A stretch of 64,000 nt of DNA from Hydrangea macrophylla. Taxonomy: Eukaryota > Streptophyta > Magnoliopsida > Cornales > Hydrangeaceae. The notes beneath the pieces are model-generated. The model saw only the letters and a program-made list of their open reading frames with translations, was not told the origin of the DNA and ran no database searches. A program made the translations under genes and the position numbers. Positions 33,985-44,780 of this stretch are shown one piece after another (position 1 is the stretch's first letter; each line of letters begins with the position of its first letter). The stretch covers positions 33,272,218-33,336,217 of the forward strand of contig CM066982.1 of the NCBI GenBank assembly GCA_033977485.1, read 5' to 3'.

Positions 33985-35865
33985 AAGCTATCAAATCCTC
34001 GATCTTGGTATAAGTCGTCTATTGTAGCCTATAAGTTACCGATTATACCCTTGGTCATGCTATAAGTCGTCTATCGCAGCCTATAAGTTACTGATCAAAT
34101 CCTCGGTGTTGGTATAAGTCATCTATTGCAGCTTATAAGTCACCGATCAGAATTCTCGATCTTGGTATAAGCCGTCTATCGCATCTTATAAGTTACCGAT
34201 CAAATCCTCGGTCTTGGTATAAGTCATCTATCGCAGCCTATAAGTCACCGATCAAATCCGCAGTCTTGGTGTAAGTCGTCAATCACAACCTATAAGTCAC
34301 CGATCAAATCCTCGGTCTTGGTATAAGTCGTCTATCGCAGCCTATAAGTCACTGATCAAATCCGCAGTCTTGGTATAAGTCGTCTATCGCAGCCTATAAG
34401 TCACCGATCAAATTCTTGGTCTTGGTATAAGTCATCAATTGCATCCTATAAGTCACCAATCAAATCCTCGGTCTTAATATAAGTCGTCAATCGCACCTTA
34501 TAAATCATCAATCAAATCCTTAGTCTTGGTATAAGTCATCTATCGCAGCCTATAAGTCACCGATCAAATCCTCGGTCTTGCTATAAGTCGTCAATCGCAG
34601 CCTATTAGTCACTGATCAAATCCTCGATCTTGGTAAAAGTCGTCTATCGCAGCCTATAAGTCACCGATTACAAATTCTCAGCCTTGGTATAAGTCGTCAA
34701 TCGCATCCTATAAGTCACCGATAAAATCCTCGATCTTGGTATAAGTCATCAATCGTAGCCTATAAGTCAGCGATCAAATTCTCGGTCTTGGTATAAGTCG
34801 TCAATCATATCCTATAAGTCACCGATCAAATCCTCGGTCTTAGTATAAGTCGTCAATCGTAGCCTATAAGTCAGCGATCAAATTCTCGATCTTGGTATAA
34901 GTCATCAATCGCATCCTATAAGTCACCGATCAAATCCTCAATCTTGGTATAAGTTATCTATCGCAGCCTATAAGTCACCGATCAAATCCTTGGTCTTGGT
35001 ATAAGTCGTCTATCGCAGCCTATAAGTCACTGATTACTAATTCTCGATCTTGGTATAAGTCGATAATCGCATCCTATAAGTCACCGATCAAATCCTCGAT
35101 CTTGGTATAAGTCGTCTATCGCAGCCTATAAGTCACCAATTACAAATTCTCGATCTTGGTATACGTCATCAATCGCATCCTATAAGTCACCGATCAAATC
35201 ATCGGTCTTGGTATAAGTCGTAAATCGTAGCCTATAAGTCACCGATCAAATTCTCGGTCTTGGTATAAGTCGTCAATCGCATCCTATTAAGTCACCGATC
35301 AAATCCTCGGTCTTGGTATAAGTTGTCAATCGCAGCCTATAAGTCACTGATCAAATTCTCGGTCTTGATATACGTCGTCAATCACATCCTATAAGTCACC
35401 GATCAAATCCTCGGTCTTGGTATAAGTCATCTATCATAGCCTATAAGTCACCGATCAAATCCTCTGTCTTGGTATAAGTCGTCTATCGCAGCCTACAAGT
35501 CACCAATAAAATCCTCGATCTATGGTATAAGTCATCTATCATAACCTATAAGTCACCGATCAAATCCTCAGTCTTGGTATAATTTATCTATCGTAGCCTA
35601 TAAGTCACCAATGAAATCCTCGGTCTTGGTATAAGTCATCTATCGCATCCTATAAGTCACAGATCAAATCCTCGGTCTTGGTTTAAGTTATCTATCGCAG
35701 CCTATAAGTCACCAATCAAATCCTCGGTCTTGGTTTAATCCGTCTATCGTAGCCTATAAGTCACCGATCAAATTCTCAGTTTTGACATAAGTCATCTATC
35801 GCAACCTATAAATCACCAACCAAACTCTCAGCTTCTGGCATAAGACGTCGATCGCAGTCTATATA
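33985..35865 (+). repeat. 52-bp tandem repeat array, about 36 units
   Basis: The unit is TATAAGTCGTCTATCGCAGCC + TATAAGTCACCGATCAAATCC + TCGGTCTTGG, about 52 bp, repeated head to tail for about 1.88 kb with 5-20% variation. Each unit contains TATAAGTC twice, so it is itself a diverged duplication of about 26 bp. ACCGA...TCGGT can form a short hairpin. It lies about 550 bp upstream of the 3' LTR of element B. Confidence 0.93.
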
Positions 35866-36411
35866 AATATAGGGTCATTGAATCCAAAGCGATTCTGGCT
35901 TTTCTACAAACCTTGACAAGACACCAGAGTATAAGACGCGAAGTGCATCTCAATTTAATCATTTTTACAGTGTAAAATAAGGAAAATGCATCTGTATCAA
36001 TCATAGCCTTCCCGGAACAGGATGACGTCATAATAGAAAATTTAAGGCATAAAATGCATTCTTGTCACTAGAGGAGAGCAGTATGATTTCGAATCATCAC
36101 GTTTAGGAGCATAGAGCACGCGACTGCTTGAGCATGTGCATCATAATAGGATAGGTGCATTCATCCGTATGATTATTTGTGCTTAGGTGTTGTCCCGTGC
36201 CCGAACTACGTCCTGGTCTGATTCCCGTTTGGATACGTAGGAAGCTCACCATTGAGCACGACCAAAACTGACCGTCTCCCCAAATGTTTTTGCAACGCAT
36301 TTTGTTTTTACCTAAGTTCAATAGCCCAGTCAAAAGGCTTGTCTTCACACAGGCTTCGACATTCACTTGTTATACGCGTTGTTTTCCAAGCTCTGCCGAA
36401 GATGGGCAAAC
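35866..36411 (+). other. Tat-like 3' non-coding region, downstream part
   Basis: No coding sequence. A third copy of the GATTCCC...GGATACGTAGG box is at 36218-36240. The region ends GATGGGCAAAC immediately before the LTR start, the likely but poor polypurine tract. Confidence 0.6.
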
Positions 36412-39400
36412 TGTAGACACCCCAATTTTGACCGAACTATTAAACTTAGGGGGGATTTACCTCTGGAGATCAATGATGAATATGTCTCGTCGGAATCAAA
36501 ACTCTTACAAGCAATCTGATTCTCTTCCAAGAAAAATCTCGGTCCAAAATTGCCCTTTTCAGCTAAAAAGACCAAAATTCTCATTTACCCGTCACTGTGT
36601 AGACCATGAGTTTTGAACACGTATAGGAACACGACAATGTTCTCGGAGCAGCTTAAAACCATTTTAAAAAGGATAGAAATTCAGCACGAACCCCGAAAAA
36701 AAGTCAACAGTCGACACAATGAAAAGTCAATGGGTCAAAAGGGGTCAATCATAAAATTTTCAAATTTCAAGATAAAAAGTCCCGTTAATTGTTTATTGGG
36801 TCTCCCTTATGCTAGAAAAGATTTTTAAGAATTTTTAAATGAAAGGAACATTGAGAAATCGAAAGGTCTTTAAGAAGAATTGTGCGGGAAATTGGAAACT
36901 TTGCCTTCGGAGGGAGAGTTGACTTTTTTCCTTAAGGATTTTGATTTTTTAAATATTTTTATTGAATCCAAATAGGAGTTATTTCCTTAAGTACTTTTAA
37001 TGTCTTAAGTAAATACACTAGTTAAACGACATTTACTTAAATGACATGAAATGAAATTAAGGTGCTGAATTGCTGTGAATAGTGCTGTGTTGCTGTGCAG
37101 CGACAGTCAGAGTGCCCGAACGGCAGTCAGTGAATGCCACTGCGGCACTCGCTGAGTGCCGCGCCGCTTCCATCTTCATTGAGTGCCGGCCTGGGCAAAT
37201 TTGCATTTTTAAGTAAAAATTCTTCTCCAATCTTTGATCAAATGAATGCACCAAACGATGTCATTTTTTGTGTACGTGTTCACTACTCTTAGGTCATGCA
37301 AACCATGCTCCCACTATCCCTAATTGACCTATCTACCCTTATCTTAACCCCTAAGATAATGAAAGTCTATAAAAAACCCCATTTTCTCTCTTTTTTTTGG
37401 CGGGGGAGGGGGGGGGGGGGGGTGAAGACTTGAATCTAGAGAGAAAGACTTGAATCTAGAGGAATGAGACTTGAATTTTAAAGGGAGAAGCTGAATTTTG
37501 AAGATGGAGTTTTGTTCTTAGAGAAATATAGAGAGAAACCCAAAAACTCCATAGAAATCTTACCCAATTCACCCAAATTCATCAAATCTCCATTGAAGAA
37601 CCTTGAAGCTTCAAGGAAGAAGAAGAAGAGCATTGCTTGTAAGGCTTGGATATCTCCAAATCAATCAAATCCTGAAAAGATCTAGAGGTTAAATCATTAT
37701 TCCTATACTTATTTACATAATTCAATCACAAATTCATAGATCTAGGGAGCTTTTACACATTTTCAAAACCTCTCTTCTTACCTCATTTCATCACACACCA
37801 CATAGAATTTGTGATTGAATTTGCATATGGTATTTCATTAGTTTGGATGAAAACAAGTCTTGGGTTTAAAATAAAACTAGTTTGTAAAAGAGTTTTTACT
37901 TGGACTTTGTCAAATCAATCTTGATTTTACTTTATCTTTGTCAATATTTCTTTTGGAAATCTATGAGGTCTCCAATATCTCATGAGATTTCTTTAAGATT
38001 CATCTATTAGTCTCCTATAATCCTATGATTTATATGGGGATTAGGTTGATCATAGTTATACCCATACATGTTTGATGGATTCAAAGTCTTAATTCATGAC
38101 TTGGAGCCTTCAACTTGAGAATCCCATAGAACTAGCTCTATGTTCTTTGAAGGTTCATGTGGGTTTGGTTTTGCTTAAGTCTCCAAGGACCATTAATTTA
38201 GGAGGAGAACTTAGTTAAATGAATACATATTCCTCAAGGATCATATGTTTGAGAGAGGAGTTAGATGTAGGTTTTTATAGTTTAATTATTAGATTCAAGA
38301 GAACCCAAATGTTCAAAAGTTTAGGGTTGAGTAAGACCTTAGGATTCTCTTGCTAGATCTTCAAATATGAGATCTATGATGGAGATCCATTAAGGCTAAA
38401 TCCATGAATCTCTTTGTATTTCATTACTTAGTTCAATATTCATAATCATACTTGATCTTAATTCTCTCTAGAATCATGGATCAAGTTTGATTTAAATTAT
38501 GAACACCAAGTCAATATTGGTGCAGTGAGCTCATGAACCCACTGAGATCAAAGACTTTTAATTAAATCATGCTCCATGGGAATTGAGTGAGACCAATTGG
38601 AGAGTGTTCATAACTCATATATCTACCACCACATGTTTTGTTTTAATGAGATTCCATAGATAACATGGTTTGGTCTTATGATTTGTGAGTAGTTTACTCT
38701 CTGTTCCAAAGATTCAGAACAGTAAGTTCGTGTTAAAATGAGTGATTCAGAGCCTTAATAAAGTTTTCTTGACCTCAAATAATTTTTTCTAAGTAGCTCA
38801 TTGTATAAGGAAGATACCCTAAAAAGATCAAAGTGTTTCTCATTTTTTTTTACTATTTTTAGAAAATCATACAAAAACTTTGCACAGAGAGTTGCAGATT
38901 CCTGAGTGATGTCTATTTTTTCCCTTATTCCCAGAGATCTAACCGTTAGATCTTTGATTTTCTTTTTGGGTTAGAAACTAGACTCACATAGGCTTAATAT
39001 AATCAAAATTCATTAAGATCCAACCGTTGAAAATATTTTATTCCTATTTTTAAAAGTCTGGTCTGCTCTCTGTAATTCTTACAACACTGTCATAGTTTTA
39101 ATAACCTTTGTAAATAATGAATCAAAAGTCTTTTCTATGACCTAAGACTTAAACCATGTCTTAAATAATGTTAAATGAGCTTAAATCTAGAGGCTATATG
39201 ATCCAAATTAATGAATATCTCATAACTCATGATCATGCATTCATTCATACATATTGATACTTATAAGTAGGACTCATCTTTGGTCCAAGTCGCACTTAAT
39301 TGAACTTAATTGATCATGACTCGGGGTTCTTTATGGTCATGTAGGGCATATGGCATTTCTATATGGACATTACATTGGCTCCTAGTTGAGACTTGTATAT

Positions 39401-40115
39401 CTATAGAGGTGCCATGGTCCCAATAGCTAAAAGGAATTCATAGTTTTGTCAAATCCTCTCTATTTGATAGATTTAAGCTAGAAGCTTAGGATTGAATATT
39501 TGATATCTTGTTTGAAGTATGCGGACTAATCTTTGTTTTGTAGCGCTTTTGAGGTACGATTTTCAACCCCTCTCTAGTTTATTTATTTCTTGATTTTATT
39601 AATTTTTCGACTCCATGTGTGACACTTTAGAATTAGGATTTTGCCTTATGTGTATATATGTGATTAGAGATCTATTCTCTAGGAATTCTATTTTGTATGC
39701 ATTGCACGTTTAACATTCGCGGCAGGATCCCGAGAAAGTTCTCTAGTTCCATTGTGCATATCATGTCGCTTGCTAATTGAACTATATGGTTTTGGATGTC
39801 ATTTTATCGTTAGCAATTTTGCACCCTTTTGACATGCTTATGTTATGTATACTTATATCTATGTATTAGTTGAGGGCATGTTTAAATTAATAATTTGATT
39901 AAAATGGATATTGAGTAGAGGCCTATCACAAGATAGGATGAAAGGGGGTGTTTTAGTCCGTTGGGCTCCTTCCCCTTTCAATTCATAATCCCTGGACCCA
40001 ATTTATCTTTGGTTTTGTAAAAGATCAGTTTGCTTTAAAACTGGTTTTTCCCCTTTAAAAATTAAGTGGCGACTCTTTACATTTTAAAAAGTGGGCCCAA
40101 ATGTCGGTATCCACA
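36412..40115 (+). repeat. 3' LTR of Tat-like element B
   Basis: 3704 bp, TGTAGACACC...TATCCACA. TATA box TCTATAAAAA at 37366-37375, followed by a G-run (37399-37432). U3 has the palindromic TGCCG stretch (37085-37190). The 3' part shares the GGCCTCTATC block and AAATTAAGTGGCGACTC with the LTRs of A and C. It is about 1 kb longer than those LTRs, mostly in U3 and downstream of the TATA box, so it is a distinct subfamily. No coding sequence. Confidence 0.82.
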
Positions 40116-40602
40116 ATGACGGAGTGGGAAGTCATCTTTAGGACTAGCTTTGTTTAAATCCCAAATTCTATGCACATGCGCACTTTTGCCATCTTTCTTA
40201 AGCATACTCTTCTTTAATTTTGAGCGCCAGCTCAGGTCTCATTCGCCTCAATTTTTGTTTTACAGGTTTAGATTCAGGAAAGAGAGAGATTTTGTGTTGG
40301 ACAATTTCAAGGTAATTTCTAGGCATGTCTTCATAGAACAAAGCAAAAATGTCTTTGAATTCTTTAAGCAAAGCAATCAATTCTTGGCTTTAACATTGAT
40401 TAAGTGTTGAACCAATTTGGACCTCTTGGGGATCCCTCTCTGTTCCTAGATTTATTGACAAAGTATCTTCCACCACTTTTTGAACTGATTCAATTTCATA
40501 TTTTTCACTTAATCTTTTTAAATCAGTGGGAATTTCATTATTTTCGTTAAGATCTATGCTTTCAAAATTAAACGCATCGAAGTAAGCAGAATCAGAGTTC
40601 AT
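40116..40602 (-). pseudogene. Tat-type reverse transcriptase, N-terminal end (element H)
   Basis: The minus strand shows DIFALFYEDMPRN, KLRRMRPELALKIKEE, then after a stop KDGKSAHVHRIWDLNKASPKDDFPLRH ending at 40116. These are the RT entry motifs of Tat pol (conserved R/DLNxASPKDxFPLP). The catalytic D-D part is absent because element B begins here. Residues 40390-40602 are an acidic linker. Stops occur between the ORF pieces. Confidence 0.75.
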
Positions 40603-41103
40603 TTTATTAATAGCTAGAAAATTCTCGATAGACTCGATAGCGGACTTGACATTAGACTCATCAGACTTCTTACCCCTAGTGACGGACTCAAAGACCTAAT
40701 GAAAAACAACCTCCAGTCCACTAACAGGTGTGGATCCGGTTACAGACTAAAAAAACTTAGAAAAGTCCTATTTCGGGAGCAATGCTTCTTCATACTTCCA
40801 ATTCTCAAGTTCTTCCTTGGCTTCCATAATGAATTTGGAGACGTCCATCTTCTCCCCTTGTAGTGCCATCAACTCTTGGTCCATGTCTTCCTTATCCTTA
40901 GGTCCAATCGCCAACAGCAGCTTCATAGATCCTTGGTCCATGCTCTCAGCCTAGTCTTCTTAGCTTGTCCCTCTTCCATAGCTTTGCACCACTGCTCTTT
41001 TCCCAATGGCTCACAGTCAAAGAAAATCTCAAAGTCAGGGATCCTTTTCTTTGTATCAAAGCCATTGAGAGTTATGGGTTCGGTGCTCTTGGACTTGCTT
41101 GCT

Positions 41104-41455
41104 TTACCTATCTCGAATACCCAAACCATTCTTATTCTGTTGCCCAACGACCTGTGGAAATCTAGCTATGCCTTGCTGCCTTCGACCTAAGCCCATGCCT
41201 AGGAAGAACTTCATATTATTCATAATAGGAGCTATCATGGGATTTGTGTAATCATCAAGGCACGGTGCAACTTTTCCCAGTGGATCTTCCATTTCCAAGG
41301 CATTGAACTTATCGAGCTTGAACCCACTAAGAGTAGGGTCTTGCTCAGGCAATTGTATCTCTAACGCGACTCCATCTTGAGCAGTGCGGATCCCAGAATC
41401 CCTAAATAGAACCACTTTATGATTTTCCATAACCATCTTGATCTTTTGGTGAAGG
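41104..41455 (-). pseudogene. G-patch-like region of Tat pol (element H)
   Basis: A 110-codon ORF on the minus strand ends with MNNMKFFLGMGLGRRQQGI and GLGIRDR (about 41130-41230). The GMGLG-x3-QG pattern is a G-patch, a glycine-rich nucleic-acid-binding motif found between protease and RT in several retroelements. The preceding part is acidic linker. The ORF is cut upstream by the hAT element; its continuation is right of 42326. Confidence 0.65.
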
Positions 41456-41463
41456 GTCGAGGG
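41456..41463. repeat. 8-bp target duplication of hAT element (left)
   Basis: GTCGAGGG, repeated exactly at 42319-42326. Confidence 0.9.
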
Positions 41464-42318
41464 CAGTGGCGGACCCAGAACTATAATTTAGTGGGGGCGA
41501 AGTTTTTACGGGGGTTCGGGGGCAGCGCCCCCGACCGATTTTTTTTTTATTTTTTAAATATTTTTTTGTAGAAATAGTATAATTTTATGTGAGGTTTTTG
41601 CATAAGTTTCGTGTTTATATAGAGAGTTGGAAATTCTGTATATTTTTTTTGTCTATCTCACGGAAAAGGACCATGAGGAGGGGTTTTTTTTTTTTTTTTT
41701 TTCGCTAAATAGGAGCAAGAGGAGGTTAATGGTGGATATGTGGTCTTTGAGTCTTTCGAGGGTTTCTACGAAACTTCAAACTTCATCTGCGTCGGAACAT
41801 TTTTTTATTTTCATTTTTTTAGAAATGCTTTGTGGTACACTAGGGGACTCTAGGTGGTCTTTATTTCGCTTCTTGGTCTTTTATTATATAATATATACAT
41901 ATATACACATAATATATAATACTGTAAACTTAAGAGTGGGAACGAGTTGCAAATTAAAACCTTGGCAAAGTTCTTCAAAGTTCTAAAATTTACAAAAAAA
42001 GTAAGCTTCTGAAATTTCTATTTCAGTAGTGCTTGCTAAATGACCTAACAGTGGGGCGAGGTAAACAATTAACTTCTAATCATAATTCAATTGGTCCCAC
42101 TGTATTTGACCTGACCCCACTGCCACATCATTTGGGAAACACTTCTGGGATAGAAATTTGGGAAGTATATCATTACTCTTTACAAAAAGCCCCCGAATTA
42201 ACTGAAAATCTTAATCAAAATCCACATTTTTTTAAAACTATCATATATAACCAATTTTTTCCCGAAAGTTCAGTGGGGGCGACTGCCCCCGCTCGCCCCC
42301 ACTGTCGGTCCGCCCCTG
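41464..42318. mobile_element. non-autonomous hAT-like DNA transposon
   Basis: 855 bp with terminal inverted repeats CAGTGGCGGACC / CAGGGGCGGACC (11 of 12) and a perfect 8-bp target duplication, both hAT hallmarks. Subterminal G-rich stretches (GTGGGGGCGA) occur at both ends, with a GGGGGCAGCGCCCCCG palindrome near 41519-41536. No transposase is encoded; a 119-codon ORF inside (41627-41986) is low complexity and not credible. Confidence 0.88.
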
Positions 42319-42326
42319 GTCGAGGG

Positions 42327-42960
42327 CACAACCCACATATCATGTAACCACAGTCTTCCTAGAAGTAGATTAAGGATGCACCTATATCAATTACTTGGAA
42401 TTACAACTCACAGGCCCAACAGCAATTTATATGTTCAACACTCCAACTACCTTCCTCTGAGTATTATCATAAGCATAGATAGATTGGCCTAAGACTTGTA
42501 GCTTGTTCATCGAAATACCCAAGGCCTTATAAAGGACATACATTAAGCGCACAATCATTATCATCCAAAACCATCGAAACTCTCAACCCCAAAGTTTAAC
42601 AGTAATGTGAAGCAGCCTATTGTGACAAGGTCCTTCAAGAGGAAGGTACCCATCATTGAGGATATAATTAGGGTCTCCACCATGGCCTTAATCAAGGCTA
42701 CCAACTGCTTTGGAGTATTATCAATAGACACATCATGGCAGTTTAAGGCTTCAAGGATCGCCTGCCAGTGGTTTGTAGAAGCCATAAGCAAGCTCTAAAT
42801 GAATATGTTGGCCTGTGTCTTCTTGAGCTACTTGAGTACTTCACTTTTTCTTGCGGTACACTTAGTGCTTTTCCTTTTTCATTATCTACTTCTCTTCCTA
42901 GATGATCTCCCTCTAGTTGTGGTGGCTTGAAGTGTGTACTTGCCCTAGTCAAGTGTTGAA
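42327..42960 (-). pseudogene. Tat-type protease region (element H)
   Basis: The minus strand shows STNHWQAILEALNCHDV and GCFTLLLNFGVE (42561-42791). After a frameshift comes DNDCALNVCPL (about 42541-42573), the aspartic protease site with the D-N-G triplet changed to D-N-D. KALGISMNKLQ and YAYDNTQRKVVGVL (about 42440-42520) continue the fold. The frame then enters the hAT insertion site. Confidence 0.68.
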
Positions 42961-43964
42961 CATTTCCATCTCCCCATATTTACTCTGAAAATCCTTTATT
43001 GATTTTGATGCCATCTGAGATAGAATTATTAGAAGGCTGCCCATCCCACTATTTCACTTCTCCTAGACCAAGTTCTAACTCCTCTAAGTAGAAAAGGTCC
43101 TCAACTTTGGGGTCTTCATCTACCTAGTACTCTTCATCATCACTCATGAAACAAATTCCAAATTCCACCAGGAGGACAACCACAGGTTCAGGTTCTAAAT
43201 TGAGTTTTTAACGTATCTAAGTCTTCCTAGAGTTTATTCTAATGTATCTAAGAGATCACAGTGCTTCACAGAGTTCTGCTTCATAACTGACATTTCCTTA
43301 TTCTAGTCATCAGTTTGTTCTTGAGGCAGGATTCCTAGTGTCGAACGGATGAACCAAAATAGAGTCTCTACACCCCAAGCAGCCTGTGCTTTGGGGCTCG
43401 TGTTACCAATTGTGTCAACATTTTAGCCTCTAGGGTTAATGACAACTGGTGCTGCCGATCCAGAGGGATTGGTGACAACCATACTACTAAGCCCTTCCCC
43501 TTGGACATCAGAGTAATTCAAATCGGTCTGTCTGTTCAAGCTATTCTGTTTCTAGAGTTTCGGGATAACAAAAATGGCCGCTTGCTTGTCGCTCTGAATA
43601 GATTCACCGGTGCATTTCTTTGGTGTTTTGGTCTTCAGGTCTATAAGGATGTTGATGAACTTGGCCATATTGGAGATTTCTGAGACTACCCAATCCAATT
43701 TGGCATGTGTGCCTTTGGTAGACTCAACCAACTCATGCTGACTTTGGCGTAAGTCGGCTAGTCCCTTAATACATCCCACAAAACCTATCAGCGTGTTGTA
43801 ACCCTGTTGTATGGGCTCTACATTCTATCTCAAAACCTCTGAGACCGACTCAAGGGTTAAGGTACTGGCCTATGGCTGGTGACCAATACTCTCTTCCTCT
43901 GGAGGTTTGGCGGCCGGGTCGTCTTAGCCATTTTTACCAGTGTTTTTGGTATTTTTTGGAGGCA
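42961..43964 (-). pseudogene. Tat-type gag remnant (element H)
   Basis: The start is near 43964 (MPPKNTKNTGKNG, then TAG or TGA codons). The clearest part is the 75-codon ORF 43552-43779 (GLADLRQSQHELVEST, a predicted coiled coil). Between 42961 and 43550 no capsid domain can be recognised, so the central gag is deleted or very decayed. Confidence 0.5.
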
Positions 43965-44243
43965 TATTCTAGCACCTAGTGTCCCATCGCTCGTGCCAAA
44001 ATATTTGCTATAGTTTCTGTTTAGGGGTGCCAGAGCCAAACGGGCTTGAGTTGTGCAAACTAATTTCATAAATTGCCCAAGCAAGTCATGCAAGAGGCTT
44101 TAAAAGTCTGACGTCTAATGAAACGATTATGATGGAAAAGTAGGAAAGTACCCTTGTCCAAAGATCCTAAGGCAGTGTTGAAGCACACAAGCCAATTAGC
44201 GTAGAATTTACCACAACAAATAATCACAAACACAATAATAAAA

Positions 44244-44771
44244 GGGAAAATTGCACTTCAGTCCATTAAACTATACACCTGTTTTCAATTGGATCCATAA
44301 ACTATTTTTTTTTTTCAATTGGGTCCTTGAACTTCAAAAATTCATTCAATTAGACCTAAATTCTGACACTGTTAGCTTAAATTATTAGAAATTGTCGTAT
44401 GTTGCGCGTAATGCTTACCTATCACATGTTAGGTTAAGACAAACATGTGAGATTGTGAATAGTGCTTAAAATTGCATTCAATCAAATTCGAAAACACATT
44501 CGACTAGATCCAAAATCACATTCAATCATATCCAAAATTGCATAATTTTTTAGCCATTCACAATCTCCCGTGCTTGTTTTAGCCTAACAAGTGGCAGGTA
44601 CATTACGCGCAATGTACGTGACAATTTCTAATAATTTAAGTTAACAGTGTTAGAATTTGGGTCTGATTGAATGATTTTTTGAAGTTCAAGGTCCCAATTG
44701 GAAAAAAAATATTTTATGGACGCAATTGAAAATAGGTGTATAGTTTTGATGGACTAAAGTGTAATTTGCCC
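44244..44771. mobile_element. long-TIR MITE, Mutator-like
   Basis: 528 bp. The ends form an imperfect inverted repeat of more than 200 bp on each side (GGGAAAATTGCACTTCAGTC versus GGGCAAATTACACTTTAGTC in the reverse complement). Exact 9-bp duplications ATAATAAAA flank it (44235-44243 and 44772-44780). Nine-base duplications with long inverted ends point to the Mutator superfamily. It has no ORF. It sits right at the junction between element H and chromovirus D. Confidence 0.87.
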
Positions 44772-44780
44772 ATAATAAAA

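Larger units (their letters stand above)
29765..40115 (+). mobile_element. Tat-like element 'B': gag remnant, 3' non-coding region, 3' LTR; no RT or integrase
   Basis: The gag remnant is followed, after a TRIM insertion, by about 5 kb of non-coding sequence and a Tat-type 3' LTR. No RT, RNase H or integrase motif appears between 31249 and 36411 in any frame I could read, so the copy is non-autonomous or heavily deleted. No 5' LTR is seen to the left. The 3' LTR end (40115) abuts the RT of minus-strand element H exactly, so B was inserted in H and its left flank was later lost or moved. ATGAC (40116-40120) would be the right target duplication. Confidence 0.6.
40116..44234 (-). mobile_element. 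Tat-type element 'H', gag to start of RT (minus strand, decayed)
   Basis: Read from right to left: leader, gag start (ATG near 43964, MPPKNTKNTGKNG then a stop), gag remnant, protease, G-patch-like region and the beginning of RT, which stops at 40116 against the LTR of element B. A hAT element sits at 41464-42318. The right end runs to chromovirus D (44781), with a MITE at the junction. Many stops and frameshifts make this one of the oldest layers of the window. RNase H, integrase and LTRs are not in the window. Confidence 0.7.

Noticed and set aside
33985..35865. Regular repeats that might suggest a CRISPR array
   Set aside because: Units are contiguous head-to-tail copies without unique spacers, in plant LTR-retrotransposon sequence.
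41627..41986. 119-codon ORF inside the hAT element
   Set aside because: Low complexity (runs of Phe from T tracts), no transposase motif; a chance ORF.
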